From contig NC_092340.1 in the NCBI RefSeq assembly GCF_046630445.1, positions 15,850,001-15,914,000 of the forward strand: a stretch of DNA of 64,000 nt, written 5' to 3'. The notes beneath the pieces were generated by a model. It ran no database searches and was not told where the DNA came from. It saw only the letters and a program-made list of their open reading frames with translations. Below, piece by piece: positions 1 to 12,548 of this stretch (the first letter of the stretch is position 1; every line of letters begins with the position of its first letter). The stretch comes from Rutidosis leptorrhynchoides. Lineage: Eukaryota > Streptophyta > Magnoliopsida > Asterales > Asteraceae. Position numbers and translations under genes: made by a program.

Positions 1-61
1 TCAAAATTTAGATATGTATAGATTTATAAAAGTGATAATAAATAATAATAAAAACAGATGA

Positions 62-139
62 AGGGCCAAGCTTGATAACAAATATTCTTCATATATAATG
101 AGGGCCAAGCTTGATAACAAAGATTCTTCATATATAATT
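62..139. repeat. 39-bp direct tandem duplication
   Basis: Two head-to-tail 39-bp units (62-100 and 101-139) differ at about two positions. Each begins agggccaagcttgataac. A third partial copy of the first 17 bases recurs at 242-258, just past the TA tract. No coding capacity is visible. Confidence 0.8.
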
Positions 140-173
140 TTGGGTTTACAATATAGTACTATATTTTAGTTTG

Positions 174-176
<3 letters not shown>

Positions 177-235
<59 letters not shown>
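177..235. repeat. (TA)n microsatellite
   Basis: An uninterrupted TA dinucleotide tract of nearly 30 repeats, between the copies of the ggccaagcttgataac repeat. Confidence 0.95.
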
Positions 236-238
<3 letters not shown>

Positions 239-659
239 TTTGGCCAAGCTTGATAACACTCTTATGATCATATGTACAAACTTTGTAACAAATTGTACAA
301 TCTTTTACAAAACACCTTATGAACATATGTACAAACTTTGAAGCATATTATACAACCTTTATATAATAATTGTATTTTAATTTTTTAAATAATTTAAAGA
401 GACATTTGTTATTATTAAAAATATAAATACTTCATTTTAAGTAAACTTTATTATTATAATTATAACTATAACTATCATTATTATATTATTAATATTCAAA
501 TACATGTTTTCTTTACGAGATTAATTACGTTATATATTTATGCGAAATTCAAGTCTCAATAAAAGGTTGTAATGTAGGCTTTTATGAAAAATAAATAATA
601 ATTGTAATGAAAATTGGAAGAGAATAGTTAAATAATAAATGTATAGTAGTTCATTTATC

Positions 660-842
660 CGGACTAAATTAAGTACATTAATATCTTTGTAAAAACAACG
701 AGAAGTTTCTTAGTCAGAATTCGTGATTCAACGGGTCATTAAAGTGAATACCTTTAACATCTACATTTACTTAATACCTAAAACATATCATTAAACTGTT
801 TCGTTTAAACAACCCCCGTGATTCTACGGATCATTTCACTAG
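660..842 (+). mobile_element. Helitron-like 3' terminus
   Basis: The segment ends in CTAG (839-842) followed by T. About 10 nt before the end is a short hairpin (ccgt/acgg arms, 816-829). This is the usual Helitron 3' end: subterminal hairpin, CTRR terminus, insertion next to T. The segment is homologous, in inverse orientation, to 36863-37020, including the shared stretch tcatttcactag. The 5' TC terminus was not located, so the element length is unknown. Confidence 0.55.
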
Positions 843-1505
843 TATAGTTGTATAATGTAACAGTGGATTCACGGAATAAATATCATTTTATAAGCTATCA
901 GAAATTTAGAACATATATCCTGGACCCTTTCCATCTTTTCAAATTTCGCTTGAATTTCACCATCATTTCCTTTTTATTTTCCAAATTTCTACCAAATATA
1001 TTCAACCAACTACCGTCATATCTTACTGGGAAACACCAATTGTGACCAACTTTTCATATCTTTATTTCTCTCTTACAAAAAAAAATAAAAAAAAATTATA
1101 CACACCATCTCATCCTGATACCGTTATTGTCGACATACACAAAATTATGGCTATGTTTGACGACAAGTTTTTTTGAGCTTTTATCTTTTATAAAAAAACT
1201 CACATCAAATAAAAAATTCTCTTTGGTTTTAAGAGCTTAAAGTTTTTTGAGAGAGAGAAAAAGCTAAAAACTACTAGAACTAGTGTTTACCTTTTACCAT
1301 CTAGCTTTTTGTCATTTTATTCTAAACAACAAAATACATACTCCGTATAAAAAATTACAAGCTACAAGCTACTAGCTAACAGTTAAAAGCTACTAATGAT
1401 GGCTAAGGGTTAAAAGCTACCAGCTAGTTTTGTCAAACATACCATATATATTACTTATCGTTTCTTTTCCCAATCCCTTTCTTTCTGATTATTAACGTCG
1501 CTTTC

Positions 1506-1506
<1 letters not shown>
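843..1506. other. AT-rich intergenic stretch
   Basis: No ORF with recognisable content. A block at 1360-1440 repeats short words (ctacaagctac, gctactagctaa, gctaccagctag) that suggest a decayed transposon end, but no terminus can be defined. Confidence 0.4.
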
Positions 1507-1595
<89 letters not shown>

Positions 1596-1641
1596 GTTAT
1601 TATTATTATTATTATTATCATTATTATTATTATTATTATTA

Positions 1642-1687
<46 letters not shown>

Positions 1688-1790
1688 TTATTATTATTAT
1701 TATTATAATTATAATTATAATTATAATTATAATTATAATTATAATTATAATTATAATTATAATTATAATTATAATTATAATTATAATTAT
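1507..1790. repeat. Compound microsatellite (ATT)n then (AATTAT)n
   Basis: An ATT trinucleotide tract of about 195 bp with a few interruptions passes directly into about 87 bp of a pure AATTAT hexamer. The poly-L/Y/I reading frame through it is an artefact of the repeat. Confidence 0.95.
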
Positions 1791-1976
1791 ATACTAAATC
1801 CTATGGGACATGTGGTCGTCCCCTCAATGCCAAAACGACAAAAGTCACCCCTCCTTTTCACACTTCTATTTTCATTCTTCCCCCTCACCTATACCCAACT
1901 TGCAAAAATTACAACAAACTTCAGGGGGTAAAATGTTAATTCCCTAAATTAAAATAAAAACTTCACCCAAACCCTT

Positions 1977-2374
1977 CGACAGCCCGTATCTTCCGCCTCG
2001 CACCGAGTTAAATTTCACCAAGCACTCCGTTAAACTCGAAATATTTTTACGAACAAAATGAGACTAACTACGTTCGAAACGGACACTTTTTAAAAAACAC
2101 TAAACACAACGACAACCCGTATCTTCCCGCTCGCCGCGAGTTAAATTTTTTCGACATCACCATTAGACTCGAAATAATTTTATGAACAATACGATACTAA
2201 CTACGTTCAAAATGGACACTTTTTAAAAAATGCTAAACACAACGACAGCGCATATCTTCTTGCTCGCTGCGAGTTAATTTTTCCGCCAGCACCATTAGGC
2301 TCGAAATAATTTTTTTAACAAAATGAAACTAATTACGTTCGAAACGGACAGATTTTAAAAAACACTAAAGACGA
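1977..2374. repeat. 133-bp tandem array, three copies
   Basis: Units at 1977-2109, 2110-2242 and 2243-2374 are 133, 133 and 132 bp. Each starts cgaca, followed by a gene-like CG-rich block with ctcgc/gcgag arms, then actcgaaata and ttttaaaaaa. Units diverge clearly from each other, yet their length is almost perfectly conserved. Element E sits immediately to the right (2385), so the array may once have been longer. It matches no family I recognise. Confidence 0.85.
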
Positions 2375-3454
2375 CGACACCAACTGTATAGACCCGTCCT
2401 AATCCATCCGGACGATGTCCATATCCATTATAAACGATTCACAACAGTTGATTACATCGCGAGGTACTTGACCTCTATATGACACATTTTACAAACATTG
2501 CATTTGTTTTTGAAAAGAAAATCTTTCATTACATCGAAAGTTGACAACATGCATACCATTTTGTAATATATCTTACTATAATTGACTTAATAATAATCTT
2601 GATGAACTCAATGACTCGAATGCAACGTCTTTTGAAATATGTCATGAATAACTCCAAGTAATATCTCTAAGATGAGTAAATGCACAGCGGAAGATTTCTT
2701 TCGTACCTGAGAATAAACATGTTTTCAAGTGTCAACCAAAAGGTTGGTGAGTTCATTAGTTTAACATAAATAATCATTTCTATCATTTTAATACACTACA
2801 AGATTTTCATTTCTCATAAATATACGTCCCATGCATAGAGACAAGAATCATTCATATGGATTGAACACCTGGTAACCGACATTCACATTATGCATATAAG
2901 AATATCCCCATCATTCCGGGATCCTCCTTCGAACATGATATAAATTTCGAAGTACTAAAGCATCCGGTACTTTGGATGTGGCTTGTTGGGCCCGATAGAT
3001 CTATCTTTAGGATTCGCGTCAATTAGGGTGTCTGTTCCCTAATTCTTAGATTACCAGACTTAATAAAAAGGGGCATATTCGATTTCGATAATTCAACCAT
3101 ATAATGTAGTTTCGATTACTTGTGTCTATTTCATAAAACAGTTATAAAAATAGGTCATGTATTCTCAGTTCCAAAAATATATATTGCAAAAGCATTTAAA
3201 AAGGGAGCAAATGAAACTCACGCATATAAATATTGTAAAACAGTTATTAAAATAATGCATGTATTCTCAGCCCAAAAATGTAATGAGTAAAAGGGAGCAA
3301 ATGAACTCACCTAATGTATTTTGTAGTAAAAATACATATGACTATATTGAAACAATGCAGGGTTGGCCTCGGATTCACGAACCTATATCATTTATATATT
3401 TATTAATATACATAGTTGTAATCGATCAAATATATTTATATATGAATTTATTAG

Positions 3455-3527
<73 letters not shown>

Positions 3528-4275
3528 TAAGTTCAATATGTATATAAAATATAAATTTTTGTTATGTTATATGTATTAAATATGTCATTTGTATGTTAAT
3601 AATAATAGTTTTTAATAATACCAAACAATATTAATAGTGGTAAAATGATAATAATTATAATACCTAATATTGCTAATAATAATATTAATAATTCTATTAC
3701 TAATAACAAAAAATGATATTATTACTAATATTTGTAAAAACATTATTTTTACTGTTAATGATAGTTGTGATAATGATTTTTGATAAATATATAATAATAA
3801 TAATAATACTCATGATAATATTAATAATCATACTTATTTTAATAATAATAATAATTCTAGTATTTATAATATGATACTAATACTAATATTTATGAAAGTA
3901 ACAATAACTTGTATGATTTTCCTAATAGTTATAATGATAACAACACTAATAATAATTATAGTCATATTAGTACTTATTTTTATATTAGAAGTAATAATGT
4001 TAATACTAATATGTAATGATATCAATAATAATTTGTAATATGATAGTATTGATAATACATGACTTAACAATATTAATACTAGTAATCATAATTGTAATTT
4101 TAATTATTAATATTAAATTAAATGATAACTATTATTACTAGTAATAATAATACTAATAATAATAATATCAATCATAATAATTTCTAATAATAACATAACA
4201 ATAATAATGATAACAATATTCATAATGATAATAATAATAACAATAATAAGTGAAACTACCTTAATAGCTTTTCCC

Positions 4276-4352
4276 TAAAAAAAATGCCACGAACGAGGCT
4301 CGAACCCGCGACCACCCGCTCACACTCAAAACTCCCTAACCACGACTCCATT
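4276..4352 (-). other. tRNA-like Pol III box A/box B module inside LTR-E
   Basis: On the minus strand, a box A-like gtggttaggga is followed about 30 nt later by box B gggttcgagcc (rc of 4297-4307) and a T-run (from + strand A-run 4277-4284). It lies in the same orientation as the LTR, as do the related modules in LTR-A. The fold is not a full tRNA cloverleaf. It is probably an old tRNA-derived SINE piece absorbed into the LTR. Confidence 0.5.
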
Positions 4353-5202
4353 TGTGCTTTTACTGAATATTATTCTTTCTGACATAATATAACCCGTAAT
4401 ACATAATTCCTATCTTCTTCTTCCTTCTCAAATTTCAAGTTTTCATTCAACTCATATCTTAATTCCTAACCCCATTGATTATTTGATGTAATAGAAACTA
4501 TATACCTCGTGAATTCAATTAACAAAATAAAAAATGAAGAATAATAGCAGTGCTTCTTCGTCGCTGTTATGACTAAAAAAAAAAATTTGATTTCACCAAG
4601 AAACTCTTGAAACTCTTGAAATCGTTAATTTAACTAGAATCTTCAAAACGAATCCGAATTTCACCAAGAACAAAAGTGTTGACCTTTTGGTTTAAAAGTT
4701 TGACTCAAAAATTCGACGTCGATATAACGAATTTGGATTTGATATTTTGCAGAAAGTTTGAGTGTATGATTCCTAACACAACTGCAATTCTAATTTTTGA
4801 AATTGATTTGAATTTAGGCATTTGATAAAAAAGATAAAATACAGAGGTATCGAGCCTTATAAGAACTGGGTTTTCTGTTTTTAATTTTACACAATGTCGT
4901 GGTTTAATTATGTAAATGGAACTGAATAACTAGAGTAGAATTTGATGTGATTAATGAGATTGACTAATAACAATAACAGACAATATCCAAATTTGGAGCA
5001 GTTGATGAAAGGGATTTAATCAGATAACACTAAAATTGGAAAATTATTTTAATAGATCGTACAAATTAAATACAGGAGAAAAAATTTGACAGCTAGCAAT
5101 TTGGCTCAGATTCATACTAAAGTGGATAGAATATCAAATTTGATAACATAAAGAAACAGCTGTGTATATCTGTCTTTATTTTATATTTAATAAGCATTGA
5201 TA

Positions 5203-5258
<56 letters not shown>

Positions 5259-5714
5259 ACTAATAATAATACTAATTGATAATAATTTTTTTTACATATA
5301 ATAAATATACATAAAAAAATATAATAATATGAGGATTTTAATAATAACCCAAAAATGATATTTTTAATAAGTTTTGTTAATGATAATTTATAAGAATGAT
5401 AATAATAATATTCTTAATGATACAATTAATAAATTGTATTATTTTCTAATAATATTAATTATGATGATTTAATGATAATGGTAAAAATAATAATAATCTT
5501 AATCAAAATTTTATTACTCATTATAACATAATAATGATATTAACAATGATAACAATAATATTTGTAATTACATTCATCATATTAATATCATATATTATAA
5601 TTATACCGTGTATATTATATGATAACATATGTTTATTATTTATACATTTTAATATAAATACATTATTTAATATGTGTTTGCATATTAGTTATAATTGTCT
5701 TATGTATTTATAAG

Positions 5715-5822
<108 letters not shown>

Positions 5823-5959
5823 CTTTCAACACATAGTATCTATAACTTTTATATGTATTTTCCAATATACTTATGATAATAATTATTATAGAAATCATTT
5901 ATACAAAGATTTATTTTAGTAACAACTTATTTTGTATAATATATTTATAGTTCCTAATA

Positions 5960-6003
<44 letters not shown>

Positions 6004-6520
6004 TACAACAATTGTTCGTGAATCGTCGGTAATCGTCAAGGGTTTAAATGAATCCATATAAATAGTTCAAAATTTTGAGACTCAACAATACAGACTTTGC
6101 TTATCGTGTCGAAATCATATAAGATTAAGTTTAAATTTAGTCGGAAATTCCCGGGTCATCACAGTACCTACCCGTTAAAGAAATTTCATCCCGAAATTTG
6201 AGTGAGGTGGTCATGGCTAACAATAAAAATGTTTTCATGACGAATATGAGTTGATAAATTGAGTTTTATCATCATTGAGTAATATGGTTAAAATAACTCG
6301 ATTATTCGAAGAGTACGAATGAAGCTATCACCAAAGAGTGAAATAGGAAAGTAAAGATTTATCTAAACTTTTGACAGAGTCAGGGTTGAATTCCGGAATT
6401 CAAAGGATTTAAAGAAAATCTTCGAAATCTAAAAATTTGATTCTTCGGCGAGTAAGGAAATTAAGATCTCTATAATTAAATACGGTGATCTGTCTCGATT
6501 ACTCTGTCTGATATTTCCAC

Positions 6521-6526
6521 TATAAA
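6521..6526 (+). promoter_or_regulatory. TATA box of antisense unit in element E
   Basis: TATAAA lies 81 nt before the antisense start codon at 6602. The same motif, cactataaat, lies 84 nt before the matching start codon in element A (19862-19857 on the minus strand). The conserved motif and spacing support a real antisense promoter. Confidence 0.5.
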
Positions 6527-6601
6527 TTAAGCTCTTCCGTTCCATTATTCTCACCATTCCTATATTTTTTTCTTAGTTCATACATCCAAAAGATTGTGAA
6601 A

Positions 6602-6760
6602 ATGCTTAATCCAGCTCTAATCCTTGATATTTTTCTAATTATCATTTCTGTCATCCTTCTTTTCAATCTTCCATCAGAAGAATCTGTTTACTTCTACTAT
6701 TACCTTGGGGTGATACTATTTTTTAATTATACCGTGTCTTTATATTGCTATCCGTATTAA
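6602..6760 (+). pseudogene. Antisense two-helix mini-ORF of element E (frameshifted)
   Basis: The ORF runs antisense to element E and would encode 52 residues. It starts MLNPALILDIF, has one hydrophobic helix (about residues 5-23), then LPSEESVYFY and a second hydrophobic stretch. It is homologous to the intact 57-residue ORF of element A (19605-19778, minus). Against that copy, an indel at about 6718-6732 shifts the frame, so the C-terminus differs. Downstream DNA (to 6945) keeps another hydrophobic reading frame that may be the tail of a longer ancestral gene. No family recognised; a small membrane protein is an inference from hydrophobicity. Confidence 0.45.
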
Positions 6761-8035
6761 TATCCATGGTTTGTAATCTCCGTGTTGTTATTGGGCTTTA
6801 TATTTTCTCTTATATTTTAGAGCTCTTTGCCTTTTTATTCTCTTCTCGACCTCTAGTAAAGCGAGTAATGTCCAGAATTCTTAAATATGGAGTTTCGAAT
6901 GAACTCCATGTTCTAAGCAAGAAAGAACGTGATCGTACGATTTGATTTGTCAAATTACCAAAATCACTGAGAATAGAACTATCAAGAATATACTTTCTTG
7001 ATATGTTTAGAAGTTAAGCAGAATGAAAGAGTTATGTAACATGGCACATGATGACGTTATGAACTGTGAATCATCACGTTTCATTAGAAACTCAGCATGA
7101 CTTACTGTAATATAATCACGTTGATCAAGTGTCATTATATTATACTAACTCATGCATCATTTCCCAACATTACTTCAATAACATTCATATTTTAAGCTCG
7201 AAAGTTTACAGAATATAGAAACTAACAGTTTCTATATGATGTAACACTGATAGCACGAAGAGATTCTTGATTTCAGATAAAAATAGTTACGAAAATATCT
7301 TCAGGAATATGGAGGATATTTATAATGAAAGATACGATGATATCTTGGAATTTTTAATATCGAAGGATGGTGAAGAAAATTTTTCGCAAGATTTTAACAT
7401 GACTTCGGAGCAAGATATCATCTAAAGATTTCAACGGATTCAGAATTACCTGAATTCTTTGAATATAGGGTATGGTCCATGTATTTGTCCTTGGTCTCCT
7501 TCGTGGTTAGCTCAATCCGTTTTCCAGTTCCAATTTTTCTGAGCTTTTACTACATACCATTCTTTATCATTAAACTTTCGATGATTAAGGTTGTTTACGG
7601 TAGTCTACGGTTTTTGCTGCTTCATTCAGCTTTTTTTTTTCAACATTCAGAATATTGATTTGTAGACTGAGTGCTTTTCAGGATTTCAGATGAAAGATCA
7701 TAATTCTAAGAGATAAATGTTATATGTTTACATATAATTGTTGATGTGGAAACGTTGCGAGGCTCACAATACAGATTTGTTGATTCCCGGTAATTGGTAT
7801 GGCAATTCTCATTACCAGATACGGATGAGAATATGATGAGACTTCAATAGATAAATATAGTGATTTGTCAGAGAGATTTAAACCAAGGAGCGACGAGGTT
7901 GCTGGTACAACTGCTGGTAATATGGTGGAATATAAAAGGTTCCCTGGTAACAATAAAAGAGCACGTATATATATCAAGGTTATAATAAGGTTGTTTTGAA
8001 TGAAAAGTCGAAGTTGTCTAGCTGGAGCTGTGACA

Positions 8036-9215
8036 AACCCATATCGCCCACTTCACTTAGATAATGTCCTTATCGCCCCCACAATTATTAAAAACCTCAT
8101 TTTTGTTCAAAAATTTACCACCGATAATCGATGTTATTTTGACTTTGATCCTTATGGGTTTACTATAAAGGATTATCGCACACATCGACACCTAATATGA
8201 TGTGACAGTACTGGACCCTTCTACCATATGACTCATACCACTACTCAGGTCTTTACCACATTGAGCTCATCCCTGTGACATTAACGTCTCGGTCATTTTG
8301 GTGACCAAGATCTTTAATAATTAATCTCTTGCCAATTCATTTCATGTCATAAAGAAAAGTCACATGTCTTGTGTCACCCGTGTCAATTTGTCAAACACAC
8401 AGGACTTTCATTTAGTACTTCTAATTCTATTGTGTGTCCTTTTTTTTCGATATTATACATTCCGATATTTGGACTTCTCCTATTCCTAACTTGAGTGGTT
8501 TAAAATACTATACCATTTTTCTTGATCATTATAATAATTATTTATGGGTATATCCGATAAGGCACAATTATGATGTTTTTCAAAAATCTTTCTACATTTT
8601 ACGGCATATGTTAAAAACCAATGTAAATATACAATAAAATCTTTTCAATGTGACAATGGTGGTGACTTCAATAACAAGGCCTTTCATGACTTCTTTGCCA
8701 AGAATGTTGTTCTCTTACCTAGACACGTTTCAACAAAATGGTAAATATGAAAGAATGCTTCACACATCAACAATAACATTCATACACTTTGTCTTCATGC
8801 ATGTTTCACTCCTACCTACTGGGAAGAAGCCCTTCATATGTCTACTCATTTACTCAACATTCTACCCTCCTCGGTTAAAAACGGCACACATGACTTCCTA
8901 CTTTTTCAACAACACCCAAATTACACTCGCTTACATGTTTTCGGTTCCCTATGCTTTTCTCATATAACTAGCATTCACGAATTTGCACTATGTTCCACAC
9001 CTTTTATCTTTCTTGGATATTCATAACAACATCATGGTTTCCGCTGCCTCGACTTTTCCACTTATAAGATCATCATATCGCATCATGATGTCGTTGACAA
9101 ATCTGTCTTTCCCTTTGGATCAGTAACTCCCACACAACCTCCTTCCTGTGACTTTCTTAACTCTCCCTCTCTGTCCTTCCGTCCAGGCTTCCTAACTTCA
9201 CCTCTAGTGATATTC
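8036..9215 (+). pseudogene. Decayed Ty1/copia protease-integrase fragment
   Basis: Frames in sequence resemble copia pol. First comes the region between protease and integrase (IAPTIIKNLIFVQKFTTDN, FDPYGFTIKD). Then come integrase pieces (IHSDIWTSP, near 8464; CDNGGDF, near 8648) and the tail with LHVFGSLCF and FIFLGYS near 8930-9022. Many stops and frameshifts interrupt it and no LTR is attached. Both edges are abrupt: element E homology ends at 8035, and non-homologous DNA follows about 9215. Confidence 0.75.
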
Positions 9216-9360
9216 TAACAATGATGAATCCGAAATTAGATACTGTTAATTATCCATAACATCATTATGGATTTTTTGCAAGCACATAATCAAAACTTCT
9301 TAATTAGTTCACGACATAATATGTTGCTACGTATAATTTCACATATCTTGTTGACATTTT

Positions 9361-9801
9361 TCAAAAGTGACAAACACAAACACACCGAGATTCAAGACAC
9401 GGAAACTTAAAATGAGTCTTTGTAAATTGTGTTAACAACTTCCCCCATGTTGACATTAGTGAATGATTAAGCCACACTACTGTAGAAAAGATATCCTGTA
9501 TTAGAGTAAACTTTGTTGTCTCGTTTGCTAGGCCAAAGGCACCCATGAAATTTTCCAACGTCCATACGCATCGGACGCCATCAATCTTGAAACACACTGT
9601 ATTATCAGCAAGTCTAAATTCAAAATACATGTAGAAATCATGAACACGATTCGGATAAACCAGATCGGTGTTCGTAATATAATTTTCTAGTTGCAAATCT
9701 TCAAACATATAAAACTCTCGTACTTCTTTCAAATTGATTTTCTCAAAATTGAAAACATGACACAACTCTGCGCTACTATTTCGCCATATATAAATAGACA
9801 T
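9361..9801 (-). CDS. Unassigned 146-residue ORF, possibly retroelement ORF1-like
   Basis: An uninterrupted minus-strand frame of 146 residues starting MSIYIWRNSSAEL. The central part, VYPNRVHDFYMYFEFRL followed by VCFKIDGVRCVWTLENF, resembles the ORF1/plant-mobile-type proteins that accompany Athila-class gypsy elements, where a short folded domain precedes VWTL. That assignment is from memory of the pattern and is weak. The C-terminal CVCVCHF is probably read-through into flanking DNA. No LTR, PBS or pol lies beside it, so it is either an orphan fragment or a host gene piece. Confidence 0.35.
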   Translation of the reverse strand: MSIYIWRNSSAELCHVFNFEKINLKEVREFYMFEDLQLENYITNTDLVYPNRVHDFYMYFEFRLADNTVCFKIDGVRCVWTLENFMGAFGLANETTKFTLIQDIFSTVVWLNHSLMSTWGKLLTQFTKTHFKFPCLESRCVCVCHF

Positions 9802-9809
9802 TTCGTGAG

Positions 9810-11156
9810 TGAAATTTTAATAACTCACATAAAGGTTATGTATGTAACAAAAATATTACTTGAAAAGAGTTTGTGATAGATTTAAAATAAGAAAAAAATG
9901 TGTGTTTATTTAATAATAATTAGGGTTTCTATGCCAGTACGGTAAACCGATTTTGTGACATATAAATGATTTGTTAAAATATTTTAACACAAACTGGAGA
10001 CTAAAGGTCGGGCTGGGTCAACCAATGTTACGTGGAATTGACCCGGTTGACTATTTATAGTAATATTAATTAATATTTAATATGGAACATGAACTAATAT
10101 TAATACTCCGTATAACAATTTTATTGGAAAATTTGGTTTACTTGAACCTAATTTCAAATTAAATGATACGAATATAACTCGACATGAAAAGATGTTGGGT
10201 CAAAATGGGCCAACGCATATTCCTTGGGTTAACCCATACACGAACTGAATAGCCACACTATTTTGTTAATTCGAAATGTTCTAGAAACTATTCATTTGAG
10301 TAAAACTCAATAGAACACAGGTTTAGGAGATGATGAAGCAGTATGATGGTCTTGAGATAGCTAACAAAGAGCTTTCTTTTGTTACAAAAAGTTTTGTTAT
10401 ATGCATCAATTAAGATTGACTATCAGGTGATATGAGTAACGAACTTGCAAAATGGAAGGAACTAATCCTATGCAATGCCCGTGAACCAACTAATTAAATG
10501 TATCGTGATCATGCTCGATAGCTAATGGATCATAATCTGACTGTTTACTTAATGCATTGTGATCGTATTAGTTTGTCAAGCATCTATCGATCTCTAAAGA
10601 TTTCGTTCAACTTTAGTTAACATTTATTAGCAGTAAAAACAAGAGTGAGGCTTGCTATATGTTAGTATTAAGAGGTGAAGCAACCACTTTTATGTTTCAA
10701 ATCTTATAGGTTTCTTTATAATTTTCTTTAATGTTAAGTTTAATATTTGGTATGACACTTTCCTTGTCTTTCAAACTTCACCAATGGTAATATCTAGGTG
10801 AAGATGGATTATGTAGTTGTCTGGGCTTATTATATGAGTTTAGACTAAGAAACAGTTTGGATTTGTTTTTAATGCTCTATAATTAGTTATTTGTAGGTAA
10901 AATAGAAATTAAAAGGTGTTAGGTACAAAATGATGGATTGGACCGCTTGCACATAATAATATACAGGTTAAAAAAATTTGAATGAGTGGTAAAAGGATAA
11001 ATAAAAAGACGATCGAGTAGCACAATAGTTAATAAACGCGGGTCATGCGGATCGTTCTCGTAAGTAGAATAAAGTTGAAGTAAATAAAAATAGTACTTTG
11101 TAGTCTATTACAGTACGTTGTGTTTTTCAATTTTGTTTTGATAATAACTACATGGT
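9810..11156. other. AT-rich intergenic DNA
   Basis: No coding region, RNA gene or element terminus could be supported. It ends at the GATAG duplication of the solo LTR. Confidence 0.5.
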
Positions 11157-11161
11157 GATAG
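11157..11161. repeat. Target-site duplication GATAG, left copy
   Basis: The five bases directly outside the 3' end of the reverse solo LTR-B. The identical GATAG lies outside its 5' end at 25247-25251, 14 kb away. Confidence 0.8.
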
Positions 11162-12098
11162 TGAAATGTCCCGTTCTTATTGATTAAAAACATTCCATAT
11201 TAATTGATTTCGTTGCGAGGTTTTGACCTCTATATGAGACGTTTTTCAAAGACTGCATTCATTTTTAAAACAAACCATAACCTTTATTTCATAAATAAAG
11301 GTTTAAAAAGGTTTACGTAGATTATCAAATAATGATAATCTAAAATATCCTGTTTACACACGACCATTACATAATGGTTTACAATACAAATATGTTACAT
11401 CAAAATCAGTTTCTTGAATGCAGTTTTTACACAATATCATACAAACATGGACTCCAAATCTTGTCCTTATTTTAGTATGCAACAGCGGAAGCTCTTAGTA
11501 TTCACCTGAGAATAAACATGCTTTAAACGTCAACAAAAATGTTGGTGAGTTATAGGTTTAACCTATATATATCAAATCGTAACAATAGACCACAAGATTT
11601 CATATTTCAATACACATTCCATACATAGAGATAAAAATCATTCATATGGTGAACACCTGGTAACCGACATTAACAAGATGCATATATAAGAATATCCCCA
11701 TCATTCCGGGACACCCTTCAGATATGATATAAATTTCGAAGTACTAAAGCATCCGGTACTTTGGATGGAGTTTGTTAGGCTCAATATATCTATCTTTAGG
11801 ATTCGCGTCAATTAGGGTGTCTGTTCCCTAATTATTAGATTACCAGACTTAATAAAAAGGGGCATATTCGATTTCGATAATTCAACCATAGAATGTAGTT
11901 TCACGTACTTGTGTCTATTTTGTAAATCATTTACAAAACCTGCATGTATTCTCATCCCAAAAATATTAGATTTTACAAGTGGGACTATAACTCACTTTCA
12001 CAAATTTTTACTTCGTCGGGAAGTAAGACTTGGCCACTGGTAGATTCACGAACCTATAACAATATATACATATATATCAAAGTATGTTCAAAATATAT

Positions 12099-12253
12099 AT
12101 TTTTTTTTTTTTTTTTTGAAAGGCAATGTTAGTGGTTAGAGTTAATTCACGAAAATCCCCCCCCCCCCCCCCCCCCCCCCCCCGAGACTCGAACCCTTGG
12201 TCTCCTCGAACACCATGTTAACATGGTGACCAATGAGGCAAAGCCCCATTGGC
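12099..12253 (-). mobile_element. tRNA-derived SINE with 15-bp target duplication
   Basis: Reading the minus strand: a tRNA-like head (tgcctcattggtcacc), box B gggttcgagtctcgg, a run of 27 G (12157-12183 are C on the plus strand), then a 3' A-tail (12117-12099). Perfect 15-bp duplications atgttcaaaatatat flank it (12084-12098 and 12254-12268). The orthologous position in the second LTR-B copy (60115-60129) has one copy of the target and no insert, which fixes the boundaries. Confidence 0.85.
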
Positions 12254-12435
12254 ATGTTCAAAATATATTTACAATACTTTTAATACATTTTGATGTTTTA
12301 AGTTTATTAAGTCAGCTGTCCTCGTTAGTAACCTACAACTAGTTGTCCACAGTTAGATGTACAGAAATAAATCGATAAATATTATCTTGAATCAATCCAC
12401 GACCCAGTGTATACGTATCTCAGTATTGATCACAA

Positions 12436-12548
<113 letters not shown>

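Larger units (their letters stand above)
6164..8035 (-). mobile_element. Internal region of element E (3' part)
   Basis: Read on the minus strand, this is homologous over its whole length to the 3' part of element A's internal region (about 18570-20221). It ends at the tttaacgggtaggtac junction with the LTR. No gag or pol is present. Homology stops at about 8035 within the words cacagctccagc, after which copia-derived DNA begins, so the 5' part of the element is lost or was cut away. It contains an antisense small ORF with a TATA box (see 6521 and 6602). Confidence 0.75.

Noticed and set aside
1977-2374. CRISPR-like array
   Set aside because: The units are contiguous 133-bp tandem repeats without spacers, in a plant genome.
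3259-3579. YIYIYI-rich reading frames over TA tracts (also near 5690-5919, 12357-12666 and 38809-39223)
   Set aside because: They are translations of (TA)n repeats on both strands with no other coding signal.
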